From Sva-07 sp963747375 (GTDB lineage: Bacteria > Actinomycetota > Acidimicrobiia > Acidimicrobiales > Ilumatobacteraceae), in the NCBI GenBank assembly GCA_963747375.1, contig CAVVFL010000022.1:310001-374000 (forward strand): 64,000 nucleotides of DNA, in the 5' to 3' direction. The position numbers were made by a program, and so were the translations under genes. Within the stretch, counting starts at the first letter, position 1; every line of letters starts with the position of its first letter. The notes beneath the pieces were generated by a model that was not told the DNA's origin, made no database searches, and saw only the letters and a list, made by a program, of their open reading frames with translations. Positions 10,070 through 18,145 of the stretch are shown here, in pieces.

Positions 10070-11023
10070 TCAACCGGCGAGGAGGGCGTCGAAGCGGGCG
10101 TCGTCGATGTTGCCGCCGGACAGGATGATCCCGACGCGACGGCTGCGGAACCGGGCGGGATCGTCGAGGACCGCGGCGAGCCCGGCGACGCCACTGGGCT
10201 CCAGGCGCCGATCGAGCAGGTCACGGGCGACACGCATGGCCTCGACCAGCTGCTCGTCGGTGACCGTCACGACGTCGCTCACCAACTGGCGGTTGATCGC
10301 GAACGTCGCAGCGCCCGGCGACGTGACGGCCAGGCCGTCGGCGATCGTGTCGGGTTGCCCGATGCGAACGATCTCGCCCGCAGCGAACGACCGGCGCGTG
10401 TCGTCGGCTGTCGACGGCTCGACACCGATCAGCTCACAGGCGGGGTCGAGCCGATGCATCGCCGACGCGCAACCCGCCATCAAGCCGCCGCCCGACATCG
10501 GCACCAGCAGCGCGTCGAGCGGACCGACCTGTTCGTGCAGCTCCAGCGCTGCGGTGCCCTGGCCCGCCATCACCAGTGGATCCTCGAACGGATGCACGAA
10601 CGTCGCACCCGACTCGGCCACCTGTCGACGCGCTCCTGCCTCCCGGTCGGGTACCGACCGATCGAAGGTGACGATCGCGGCGCCGAACGACTCGATCAAG
10701 GCCCGCTTCGCCGGCGCAACGTCCTCGGGCACGTGCACGGTTGCGGTCATGCCGAGGATCTGGGCGGCGCAGGCGACCGCCGCACCGTGGTTGCCCGACG
10801 ACACAGCGACGACGCCGCGGGGCCGATCGGCGGGCGGGATCAGCGACAGCCGATTGAACGCGCCGCGAAACTTGAACGCACCGGCGCGCTGCTGTGACTC
10901 GTCCTTGCAGAACACGTGTGACCCGGTCAGGGCGTCGAGCCGCTCGGAGTGGAGCACCGGCGTGACGACGGCCTCGGCGGCGATGACCGCGGCAGCGGCG
11001 CGAATGTCGGCGATGTCGATCAC
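10070..11023 (-). CDS. threonine/serine dehydratase, PLP fold type II
   Basis: A 317-residue pyridoxal-phosphate enzyme of the threonine ammonia-lyase / serine racemase family. The PLP lysine is K51 in AGAFKFRGA. SSGNHG and the glycine-rich loop SGGGL bind the cofactor. There is no C-terminal ACT regulatory domain, so this is a catabolic or short form and not a feedback-regulated IlvA. The start is GTG (reverse strand, 11023) giving VIDIADIRAA. The upstream sequence in this frame is open and runs into the RsmC-like gene; I regard that as an indel artefact, because GTGA overlaps the expected RsmC stop. Convergent with priA, 29 bases apart. Confidence 0.85.
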   Translation of the reverse strand: MIDIADIRAAAAVIAAEAVVTPVLHSERLDALTGSHVFCKDESQQRAGAFKFRGAFNRLSLIPPADRPRGVVAVSSGNHGAAVACAAQILGMTATVHVPEDVAPAKRALIESFGAAIVTFDRSVPDREAGARRQVAESGATFVHPFEDPLVMAGQGTAALELHEQVGPLDALLVPMSGGGLMAGCASAMHRLDPACELIGVEPSTADDTRRSFAAGEIVRIGQPDTIADGLAVTSPGAATFAINRQLVSDVVTVTDEQLVEAMRVARDLLDRRLEPSGVAGLAAVLDDPARFRSRRVGIILSGGNIDDARFDALLAG

Positions 11024-11651
11024 CCTGCCGACCTCCGGTCGGACCGCGAGGAGTCGGAACCCGGCCTTCGATCCGATGCGGTCGCACGCGAACCCGTGAC
11101 CGATCAGCCACGTCTGCAACGAATCGGCCCCGAGGTGCTTCTGGACCACGAGCGCAGCCGCGGCCCTCCGGAGCGAGCCGGGCGAGCCAGGCGAGCAGCA
11201 GCTCGTGGAGCGCGTCCTTGCCGATGCGGATCGGAGGATTCGACCAGATCGTGGCGAAACGGATGTCGGCGGGCACCTCGTCGGGTGGGCACACGACGAT
11301 GTTGGTGATCCCGTTGCGCTCGGCGTTGCCGACGCAGAGCTCGCGGGCGCGATCGGTTCACGTCGATCGCCCACACGGTCGCGCCGGGGACCGGCGCGCC
11401 ATCGTCAGCGCGATGGCTCCGGATGCCGCAGCCGAGGTCGAGCAGGTTCGCCGGTGTCGGCGAGGGGGAGCGGCGCCCGCAGCAGCATCGACGTGGCCGT
11501 GTCGAGATGGCCGTGGCAGAACACGCCGCGGTCGGTCGTCATGCGTGAAGGCAGTGTCGGGCAGGGTCACGTCGACGACCACGGGAGCGGACGCCACGCT
11601 CGGGTCGTCGTCGAAGTACTGGTCGCTGGGCACTCCCTCGTAGCCTGGCAT
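11020..11651 (-). CDS. RsmC-like rRNA guanine-N2 methyltransferase (heavily frameshifted)
   Basis: A class I SAM-dependent methyltransferase spread over three frames. The pieces in order are: N-terminus MPGYEGVPSDQYFDDDP (ATG at 11651), a motif I region around 11430-11470 (LDLGCG-like after correction), AIDVNRSR, then NPPIRIGK (the NPP catalytic motif of N2/N6 methyltransferases), and the RsmC-type end VVQKHLGADSLQTWL and GFRLLAVRPEVGR. About 209 residues when joined. By family it should methylate G1207 of 16S rRNA. At least three indels lie between 11550 and 11160, so exact residues are unreliable. It is divergent from def; the start codons are 2 bases apart. Confidence 0.7.
11641..11646 (+). 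promoter_or_regulatory. -10 box TAGCCT of def, leaderless type
   Basis: TAGCCT stands 7 bases before the def ATG at 11654. It lies inside the start of the divergent RsmC-like gene. Confidence 0.4.
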
Positions 11652-11653
11652 GG

Positions 11654-12197
11654 ATGTCGTACACGATCCGCACCTACGGCGACCCGGTGCTGAAGACCGG
11701 TCGCGTCGCACGTCACCGACGTCGACGGCAAGATCATCCGCCTCGTCGACGACATGTTCGACACCCTCGTACGAGAGCGGCAACGGGATCGCCCTCGCCG
11801 CGCCGCAGATCGGCGTGCAGAAGCAGGTCGTGGTCTGGGACATCGACGACGAAGCCGATGGCGATCATCAACCCGGAGGTCGTCGAGATCCGACGGCGAG
11901 TGGGTGTACGACGAGGGCTGCCTGTCGATCCCCGGGCTGTACGTCGAGATGCTGCGTCCCAAGACGGTGCTGGTCCGCGGCGTCGACCTCGACGGCGAGA
12001 TCATCGAGATCGAGGCCGACGAGCTCGAGGCCCGGATGTTCCAGCACGAGATCGATCACCTCAACGGTGTGCTGATGTTCGACCGGATGACGCCCGACCA
12101 GCGCAAGGAAGCGATGACGGAGTACCGCCGGCTCGCAGGAGGAGGCGGCCAGGCAGGCGCCACGCACCCCGCATCCGCCGGCGCCTGCGCGTCTGGG
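11654..12197 (+). CDS. def: peptide deformylase (frameshifted)
   Basis: Removes the formyl group from nascent proteins. The three metalloenzyme motifs are present in different frames: GNGIALAAPQ (motif 1, near 11780), EGCLSIPG with the metal Cys (motif 2, near 11920), and HEIDHLNG, the HExxH zinc/iron site (motif 3, near 12050). The N-terminus MSYTIRTYGDPVLK is normal. The frame changes several times between 11700 and 11880. The true stop is not visible, because the frame runs on to fmt; the end given is just before the fmt ATG. Next to fmt, as in most bacteria. Confidence 0.88.
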
Positions 12198-13039
12198 ATG
12201 CGGCGACTCGTCTACCTCGGCACGCCCGACGATGGCGGTGCCGCCGCTCCAGGCGCTGGTCGAGGCCGGCCACGACGTCGCGCTGCGTCGTCACCCGGGT
12301 CGACAAGCGGCGCGGGCGGGGGAGCGACCTGTCGCCGAGCCCGGTGAAGGCCGCTGCGCATCGAGCTCGGCCTGCCGGTCGTCGCACGACGTCGACGACG
12401 TCGCTGACGCGTGCACGTGACGGCGCCGAACTGGGTGTGGTCGTGGCGTTCGGGCAGCTCATCAAGCCCCACGTGCTCGACGCGATGCCGATGGTCAACC
12501 TGCACTTCTCGCTGCTGCCGCGGTGGCGTGGCGCGGCGCCGGTCGAGCGGGCGCTGCTGGCCGGCGACGACGTGACCGGCGTGTGCGTGATGGCGCTCGA
12601 GGAGGGCCTCGACACCGGCGGTGTCCACGCCCGTCGCGAGGTGCCGATCGGTGCCGACGACCACGGCGGCCGAACTCCGCGCCGAGCTCGTCGAGGTCGG
12701 CACGGCGCTGCTGGTCGAGACACTGGATCGACCCCTCGAGAGCTGGATCGATCGGCCCGAACCGCAGGCCGGCGAGGTGACGTACGCCGCCAAGATCGTC
12801 GGCTCGACGACTTCGAGATCGACTGGTCGAAGCCGGCCGAGGACATCGATCGACTGATCCGTCTCGGCGGTGCGTGGACCACGTTCCGCGGCAAGCGTCT
12901 CAAGATCAACGCGCCCGGCTCGACGACGGCGGTCCTCGTCCCGACGGCCGTGCAACCCGAAGGGAAGGCCGCAATGAGCTTCGAATCCTGGCGCAACGGC
13001 GCCCGTCCGTCCGCCGACGAACTGTTCGGCACCCTGTGA
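12198..13039 (+). CDS. fmt: methionyl-tRNA formyltransferase (frameshifted)
   Basis: Formylates Met-tRNAi for initiation, the counterpart of def. The start MRRLVYLGTP matches the family. The signature is intact in one frame: GQLIKPHVLDAMP, NLHFSLLPRWRGAAP (catalytic Asn-His plus SLLP) and EEGLDTGGV. The C-terminal OB-fold domain follows, ending SFESWRNGARPSADELFGTL. Frame changes occur near 12232, 12300, 12360-12410, 12660 and 12810. Restored length is about 280 residues, somewhat short, so small losses are possible. The stop overlaps the rsmB GTG. Confidence 0.88.
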
Positions 13040-14223
13040 ACCGCGCTCCGGGCTCACGGCGGTCGACGAGCACGCTGCACACCGATCGGACGGGCCCCGG
13101 CGGTGAACGCACGGCTCGACACGTTGCTCTCGACGCGCTCCAGCGGATCGAGTCCGACGGCGCCTACGCCAACCTCGTGCTCGGCCCGATGCTCGCCACC
13201 TCGGGCCTGACGCGACATGGACCGCCGGTTCGTCACCGAGCTCGTCTACGGCACCACCCGGATGCGTCGGGCGTGCGACTCGGTGATCGACCGATTCGTC
13301 ACGTCAGCCGCCCGACGAGGCCACCCGCTCGGTGCTGCGCCTCGGCGCCTACCAGCTCGTGTTCGCCGGTGTGCCACCGCACGCCGCGGTCGGCGAGACG
13401 GTCGGCCTCGCGCCGAAACGGACCCGAGGGTTCGTCAACGCCGTGCTCCGCAAGGTGTCGCGGCTGTCGATCGCCGAGATGTCGTGGCCGTCCGACGGCG
13501 GCGCGCCTCAGCTATCCCGACTGGATCGTCGATCGGTTCCGCGCCGAGTTGGGCGACGAGGCGACGGCCGGCACTGCGAGCGGATGAACGAGCCACCGCC
13601 GGTGACGGTCCGTGACGACGGCTACATCCAGGACGCGTCGTCGCAATGGGTCGCCGCGGCGGTCGATGTGGAGCCGCGGCACGCGTGCTCGACGTGTGTG
13701 CCGCGCCGGGTGGCAAGGCCACGGCGATGGCGACCGCCGGCGCGCGGGTGATCGCCGCCGACCAGCGGCTCGGACGGGCCCGTCTCGTGCAGGAGAACGC
13801 AGCGACGCTCGACCTCGACCTGCCGGTCGTCGTCGCCGACGGCGCGCCGCCGCCGTTCCGGCCTGGATCGTTCGACGCGGTGCTGCTCGACGCTCCGTGC
13901 TCGGGGCTCGGCGCGCTGCGTCGTCGAGCCGACGCCCGTTGGCGGATCCAGCCGAGCGACATCGACGAGCTGGCCGAGCTGCAGTCGCGATCTGCTGCGT
14001 CGGCGGCGCAACTCGTCGCGCCCGGCGGCCGCCTCGTCTACAGCGTGTGCACGCTCACCGCAGCGGAGTCGATCGACCATCGCACCCCCGACGGGTTTCG
14101 AGGTCGATCCGACGCCGCCGTCGATCGGCACGTGGCGGCCGTTCGAGCACGGTTGGCGTGTGCTGCCCGCACGACGCCGACACCGACGGCATGGTGCTGA
14201 TTCGGTACCGTCGAACCTCGTGA
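13036..14223 (+). CDS. rsmB: 16S rRNA m5C967 methyltransferase (frameshifted)
   Basis: An RNA m5C methyltransferase with an N-terminal NusB-like domain (VALDALQRIESDGAYANLVL, then FVTELVYGTTRMRR) and a C-terminal Rossmann domain: DVCAAPGGKATAMA (SAM binding), LLDAPCSGLG with the releasing Cys, and VYSVCTLT with the nucleophile Cys. Both Cys are present, so the enzyme should be active. Frame changes are spread over 13210-13690 and near 14090. Restored length is about 395 residues. The GTG start overlaps the fmt stop, continuing def-fmt-rsmB. Confidence 0.88.
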
Positions 14224-14746
14224 CCGACGACGCTCGCCCTCTTCCTCTGGCCAAGGTGCTCACCGTCAGCGACGGCGTGGTGCACGGCACCCGCGACGAC
14301 CTCAGCGGGCGAGCGCTGGTGGCGTCATCTGGCCGCCAACGGGTTCGACGTGGTCGAGCACCGGGTGACCGCCGACGGCGCCGAGCAGGTCGCCGGCGCA
14401 CTCGCCGAGCTGACCGACGGCTTCGCCGGACTGATCGTGTCGCACCGGCGGCACGGGTTTCGCTCCGCGCGACCAGACACCCGAGGGCACCCGGCCGTGA
14501 TCGAACGTGAGGCGCCCGGGCCTCGCCGAGGCGATGCGACTGGTGCAGTCCGCTCGGCCGGCTGTCGCGGGCATCGCCGGCATCCGGGGCAACTGCGATC
14601 ATCTGCAACACGCCTGGCATCACCGAAGGGCTGCGTCGAGCAGCTCGACGCCGATCATCGACGTGCTGCCGCACGCCCTGCGCCTGCTCCACGACACCGA
14701 CCTCCCACTGACGCCACGCCCACACCGCTCACATCGGTTTGCGTGA
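14220..14746 (+). CDS. MogA/MoaB-like molybdopterin adenylyltransferase (frameshifted)
   Basis: Recognisable as the MoaB/Mog family: KVLTVSDGVVHGTRDDLSG near the N-terminus, a GGTGFAPRDQTPEGT-type motif after correction (14450-14490), and the ending GIAGIRGN...IIDVLPHALRLL. These proteins adenylate molybdopterin before molybdenum insertion. Frame changes lie near 14325, 14455, 14515 and 14590-14640. The GTG at 14220 overlaps the rsmB stop. The C-terminal 15 residues (PLTPRPHRSHRFA) are not conserved. MogA and MoaB cannot be told apart from this sequence. Confidence 0.75.
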
Positions 14747-14802
14747 CAGTTCGGCGGGCCGCCCAATCAAACCGCAACGCATAGCCGGCGGGGTCGGCCG
14801 GA

Positions 14803-14808
14803 TAGCCT
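14803..14808 (+). promoter_or_regulatory. -10 box TAGCCT of hisG, leaderless type
   Basis: TAGCCT stands 8 bases before the hisG GTG at 14817. This places hisG in its own transcription unit after the mog-like gene. Confidence 0.5.
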
Positions 14809-14816
14809 CGGCGATC

Positions 14817-15688
14817 GTGCTGCGACTCGTCCTCCCGAAGGGTTCGCTCGAGAAGGCGACGCTCGATCTGTTCGAGGCGGCCGACCTCCCGGTGCTCCGC
14901 TCGTCGCCGGTCGACTACAAGGCGACCATCGACGACCCGCGGATCGCCGAGGTCCGCATCCTGCGGCCGCAGGAGATCCCGACCTACGTCGCCGAGGGAC
15001 TGTTCGACATCGGCATCACCGGTCGCGACTGGGTCGAGGAGACGTCGGCGACGTCGTCAGCCTCGGTGAGCTGAAGTACTCGAAGGCGACCGCAATGCCG
15101 ATCAAGGTGGTGGTCGCCGTCGCCGGCGACTAACCCGGCCCAGCGGTCGAGGACCTGCCCCACGGGGTGCGTGTCAGCACCGAGTATCCCGAGCTGACCA
15201 AGCGGTTCTTCGCCGATCATGGGCATCGACGCCGACATCCGGCTGTCGCTACGGGGCGAGCGAGGCGAAGATCCCCGACATCGCCGACTGCATCGTCGAC
15301 ATCACCGAGACCGGTCGGGCACTGCGCGCCGCCGGTCTGCGGATCATCGACGAGATCCTCGTCAGCTACACCGAGGTGGTCGCCAACCGGCCGCTGCGAC
15401 GATCCGGACAAGCGCCATGCGATGGAGCAGCTGATGACGCTGCTCAACGGCACGCTCGACGCCCGGGGCAAGGTGCTGCTGAAGCTGAACGTGAGCGAGG
15501 AGCGCAAGGATGCGGTGCTCGCCGTGCTGCCGTCGATGAAGTCGCCCACGATGTCACCGCTCGCCGGTGGCGGCTACGCCGTCGAGACGGTCGTCGAGAA
15601 GAAGCAGATCAACCTGATCATCCCGGCGCTGAAGGACGCCGGCGCCACCGACATCGTCGAGATGCCGATCGCCAAGATCGTCCCGTGA
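14817..15688 (+). CDS. hisG: ATP phosphoribosyltransferase, long form (frameshifted)
   Basis: First step of histidine synthesis. The N-terminus LRLVLPKGSLEKATLDLFEAA and DIGITGRDWVEE are typical. The C-terminal about 90 residues (LLKLNVSEERKDAVLAVLPS, MSPLAGGGYAVETVV, LIIPALKDAGATDIVEMPI) form the ACT-like histidine-binding domain of the long HisG, so it needs no HisZ and should be feedback inhibited. Restored length is about 290 residues. Frame changes lie near 15045, 15131, 15220-15250 and 15400. The GTG start is chosen for its fit to the family and the -10 box 8 bases upstream. Confidence 0.92.
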
Positions 15689-15903
15689 CCGAACTCGAGC
15701 GTGGCACCGGCCGCCGAGGGGTGGTCACGGCCTTCGACGAGCAGTCCGGGCTCGGGACGATCGAAGGCGACGACGGCACGCGCCTTGCGTTCCACTGCAT
15801 CGAGATCGCCGACGGCTCCCGCTCGATCGAGGTCGGCGCCGAGGTGAGTTTCGACCTGTTGGCCAAGCTCGGTCGATGGGAAGCCGCCGACATCAGGCCG
15901 TGA
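15685..15903 (+). CDS. small cold-shock-domain-like protein
   Basis: A 72-residue protein starting at a GTG that overlaps the hisG stop. RRGVVTAFDEQSGLGTIEGDDG resembles the first strands of a cold-shock domain (the KGTVKWFNxxKGFGFI pattern), and AFHCIEIADGSRSIEVGAEVSF resembles FHxSxI...L..GxxV.F. The RNP1 aromatic residues are only partly kept, so nucleic-acid binding is plausible but unproven. It is coupled to hisG upstream and the alkyltransferase-like gene downstream. Confidence 0.75.
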   Translation: MTELERGTGRRGVVTAFDEQSGLGTIEGDDGTRLAFHCIEIADGSRSIEVGAEVSFDLLAKLGRWEAADIRP

Positions 15904-16418
15904 ACATCGATCCATCCAACGACCGCGAGCGCCGGATCATCGACGTGCTGATGGCGCTGCGGGAGGGCGAGGTGACCACCTACGGCGACGTCGCCGAGGT
16001 CGCCGGTCATCCGAGACAGGCTCGCCTGGTGGGCCGCATTCTCGCGACCACCGATGCCGACGTGCCGTGGTGGCGGGTGGTCAACGCTGCCGGTCGGCTC
16101 GTGGCCGGCGATCGCGAACTGCAGTCGCAGTTGCTGCGAGACGAAGAGGTCGTGATCGCCGACGGGCGCGTGCGTCGACGCACCGATCGGGCGGTTCAGT
16201 CGACCGGCGCCCCGTTCGGTGTCGCGGCGGCGTCGATCTGGCCCTTGATCTGGACGAACGCCAAGCGGATGTTGCCGAGCGCATCCTGCATCGTCGGAGC
16301 CTCCTCGCCGAGGCGGGCGCCGAGCCCGTCGACGAGACACGCGACGGCATCGATCGCCAGCGCCGACTGGCGCAGATCGGGCGGGGTCGCCGACAGGTGG
16401 ATGGCGGCCAGCTCGTAG
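15900..16418 (+). CDS. alkyltransferase-like (ATL) DNA-repair protein
   Basis: The first about 100 residues match the DNA-binding domain of O6-alkylguanine-DNA alkyltransferases: GEVTTYGDVAEVAG, RLVGRIL, and PWWRVVNAAGRLV. The methyl-acceptor motif PCHRV is PWWRV, so the acceptor Cys is replaced by Trp, the hallmark of ATL proteins that flag alkylated guanine for nucleotide-excision repair. The GTG start overlaps the previous stop. The frame stays open to 16418, but the last about 70 residues lie antisense to the DUF1844-like gene and look unrelated. The real protein may end near 16200, and a hidden indel is possible. Confidence 0.75.
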   Translation: MNIDPSNDRERRIIDVLMALREGEVTTYGDVAEVAGHPRQARLVGRILATTDADVPWWRVVNAAGRLVAGDRELQSQLLRDEEVVIADGRVRRRTDRAVQSTGAPFGVAAASIWPLIWTNAKRMLPSASCIVGASSPRRAPSPSTRHATASIASADWRRSGGVADRWMAASS

Positions 16419-16588
16419 AGGCCCATCACATGATTGGTGATCACGACTTCGGCCGGAATCTCCGACAGTCGGGCACGCGCTTCATTCATCTCCCGCTGGG
16501 CCGCGGCCAGCGCGTCGAGCTGTTCGTCGTCGAGTTCGGGGCCGTCTTCGAACTCGTCGAATTCCGTGGCAGAGGTTTCGTCACTCAT
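16196..16588 (-). CDS. DUF1844-like protein
   Basis: A 130-residue protein with an acidic N-terminus (ATEFDEFEDGPELDDEQL). It has a helical body in which NHVMGLYELAAIHL, DLRQSALAIDAVACLVDGL and NIRLAFVQIKGQ fit the DUF1844 pattern (an ID-x2-DxL helix and a final LRxxFV helix). DUF1844 genes often sit next to infC in actinobacteria, as here (divergent). The function is unknown. A reverse-strand TAGGGT (16596-16601) lies 7 bases before the ATG, so it is probably leaderless. Confidence 0.72.
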   Translation of the reverse strand: MSDETSATEFDEFEDGPELDDEQLDALAAAQREMNEARARLSEIPAEVVITNHVMGLYELAAIHLSATPPDLRQSALAIDAVACLVDGLGARLGEEAPTMQDALGNIRLAFVQIKGQIDAAATPNGAPVD

Positions 16589-16595
16589 GCGCGGT

Positions 16596-16601
16596 ACCCT
16601 A
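16596..16601 (-). promoter_or_regulatory. -10 box TAGGGT of the DUF1844-like gene
   Basis: Read on the reverse strand, TAGGGT ends 7 bases before the ATG at 16588. No Shine-Dalgarno sequence is present. Confidence 0.5.
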
Positions 16602-16621
16602 CCGAGCACAATTGAGGCGAA

Positions 16622-16638
16622 GTGGGGGAAACCCCCAC
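16622..16638 (+). promoter_or_regulatory. infC upstream hairpin 1
   Basis: GTGGGGG, loop AAA, CCCCCAC: a perfect 7-bp stem. It lies between the divergent DUF1844-like gene and infC. It has no following U-run, so it is not a classic terminator. Confidence 0.6.
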
Positions 16639-16702
16639 CTGGCCACCACTCGTCGAGAGGCGAACCGTGCGTCCAGGTCACAAGGCTGAGACCAGCCCCC
16701 GG

Positions 16703-16737
16703 TCACGGTCACTCCCGTCAGGGAGTGGGCACCGTGA
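16703..16737 (+). promoter_or_regulatory. infC leader hairpin 2
   Basis: A long stem-loop: TCACGGT plus CACTCCC, loop GTCA, then GGGAGTG, a 3-base bulge GGC, and ACCGTGA. Fourteen perfect pairs are interrupted only by the one-sided bulge. It ends 89 bases before the infC start, within what should be the 5' leader. By analogy with IF3-L35-L20 leaders in other phyla it may be an autoregulatory element. That function is inferred, not shown. Confidence 0.6.
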
Positions 16738-16826
16738 TCAGTGTCAGGTCGCTCCGCGTGCGGTTCGCGTCGAGCGCCAACATTATTCAGACACTGGGGA
16801 GGCCCATTGCACAGGAGTGATCAGCC

Positions 16827-17556
16827 ATAGCACCGCGACAGGAACAACGTGGCGACCAGCACCGGATCAACGACCGCATCCGATCCCGTGAAGTCCGACT
16901 CATCGGACCGACCGGGGATCAACTCGGAATCAAGGCCGTTCCCGACGCGCTCGAGAATGGCCAGAGGTCTCGAACTCGACCTGGTCGAAGTGGCCCCGAA
17001 CGCCAACCCTCCCGTTTGCCGAATCATGGATTACGGCAAGTTCAAGTACGAAGAGGGCCAGAAGGCCAAGGAAGCCCGCAAGAAGTCCACCAACGTCTCG
17101 GTGAAAGAAGTGAAGTACCGGCCGAAGATCGGCAAGGGCGACTTCGACACCAAGACCCGCAACGTGATCCGCTTCATCGAGGAGGGCCACAAGGTCAAGG
17201 TCACGTTGCAGTTCCGCGGGCGCGAGATGGCACACCCAGAGCTCGGATCGAAGATTCTCGATGACGTGCTCGAAGCGGTGGGTCCGGCAGCCAAGGTCGA
17301 TACGCAGGCGCGACTCGAGGGTCGCAGCATGTCGATGACGCTGTCGCCCGACAAGCAGGCCCAAGAGGCGATGAAGAAGGCAGCAATCGAAGCCGAGCGC
17401 AAGTCGCTGGCGGAGGCAGCTGAAGCCGAGGCGGAAGCGTCCGAAGCCGAAGCGGAAACCCCCGTCGTGGACGAAGTGCCCGAAACGATCGCCGCCGGCG
17501 AACCAGAAGAAGGAGTACCCGATGCCGAAGATGAAAACGTCGAAGACGGCAGCTAA
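16827..17556 (+). CDS. infC: translation initiation factor IF-3 (non-canonical ATA start; one frameshift)
   Basis: IF-3 binds the 30S subunit and proofreads initiation codons. The conserved start DQHRINDRIRSREVRLIGP lies in a frame that has no ATG, GTG or TTG between its upstream stop (16818-16820) and RINDR. The only near-start is ATA at 16827, 9 bases after AGGAG (16813-16817). A rare start codon would fit IF-3 autocontrol, as with AUU in E. coli. One extra A near 16956 (GAGAATGG) shifts the frame before MARGLELDLVEVAPNANPPVC. The length is 3n+1. The C-terminus has an added Ala/Glu-rich acidic tail of about 60 residues. The 3' end overlaps rpmI. Confidence 0.88.
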
Positions 17557-17719
17557 GCGATTCAAGACGACCGGTACCGGTCGTCTGCGTCACGAACAGC
17601 AGAACAACCAGCACAAGTTCGAGTACAAGTCGTCGGCGCGCAAGCACCGCCTCGATCGTGACGCCGACGTGCACCCGACCGACGAGAAGAAGATCAAACG
17701 CCTCCTCGCCCAGCGCTGA
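17522..17719 (+). CDS. rpmI: 50S ribosomal protein L35
   Basis: A 65-residue basic ribosomal protein with the usual start MPKMKTSKTAAKRFKTTGTG and the end KKIKRLLAQR. The ATG lies inside the last 35 bases of infC in another frame, so the two are translationally coupled. Confidence 0.96.
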   Translation: MPKMKTSKTAAKRFKTTGTGRLRHEQQNNQHKFEYKSSARKHRLDRDADVHPTDEKKIKRLLAQR

Positions 17720-17729
17720 GAAGAGCACC

Positions 17730-17743
17730 CGGGGTCAGCCCCG
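17730..17743 (+). promoter_or_regulatory. hairpin between rpmI and rplT
   Basis: CGGGG, loop TCAG, CCCCG. A short GC stem in the 50-base gap. It may set the L35:L20 ratio or stabilise the mRNA. The same motif occurs after pheT (29880-29896). Confidence 0.4.
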
Positions 17744-17755
17744 ACTGAACGTTCC

Positions 17756-17762
17756 GAGGAGG
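17756..17762 (+). promoter_or_regulatory. strong ribosome-binding site of rplT
   Basis: GAGGAGG, 7 bases before the rplT ATG at 17770. One of the best Shine-Dalgarno sites in the window, and in contrast with the many genes that have none. Confidence 0.8.
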
Positions 17763-17769
17763 AAATGAA

Positions 17770-18126
17770 ATGGCACGTGTGAAGCGTGGTGTGGCGTCGA
17801 AGAAGCGCCACAAGAAGGTACTGAAGCAGGCCAAGGGCTACTACGGCAACAAGAGCCGTTCGTTCCGGGCCGCCAACGAGCAGGTCATGCGGTCGGGCAA
17901 CTATGCCTTCCGTGACCGTCGCGCCCGGAAGGGCGAGATGCGTCGTCTGTGGATCCAGCGCATCAACGCCGGGACCCGTCAGCACGACATGAGCTACAGC
18001 CGGTTCATCGCCGGCCTGAACGCTGCGGGCATCGAGGTCGATCGCAAGATCCTCTCCGATCTCGCCATCACCGATCCGGCCGCATTCGGCAAGCTCGTCG
18101 AAGCAGCCAAGGGCGCGCTGGCCTGA
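17770..18126 (+). CDS. rplT: 50S ribosomal protein L20
   Basis: A 118-residue 23S rRNA-binding assembly protein: MARVKRGVASKKRHKKVLKQ, GYYGNKSRSFRAANEQVMR, and RRLWIQRINAGTRQHDMSY are all typical. In several phyla L20 represses its own operon by binding the infC leader. Here the leader also contains stable stem-loops, but direct evidence is lacking. Confidence 0.96.
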   Translation: MARVKRGVASKKRHKKVLKQAKGYYGNKSRSFRAANEQVMRSGNYAFRDRRARKGEMRRLWIQRINAGTRQHDMSYSRFIAGLNAAGIEVDRKILSDLAITDPAAFGKLVEAAKGALA

Positions 18127-18145
18127 ACGGCCACGCACGTGCACG

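Noticed and set aside
10070..11374. A 434-residue fused threonine dehydratase
   Set aside because: The N-terminal 117 codons belong partly to the RsmC-like gene and partly to shifted sequence; a GGG error removes the stop.
8281..15688. A run of pseudogenes (priA to hisG)
   Set aside because: All pieces are conserved up to the break points and the genes are essential; base errors explain it better.
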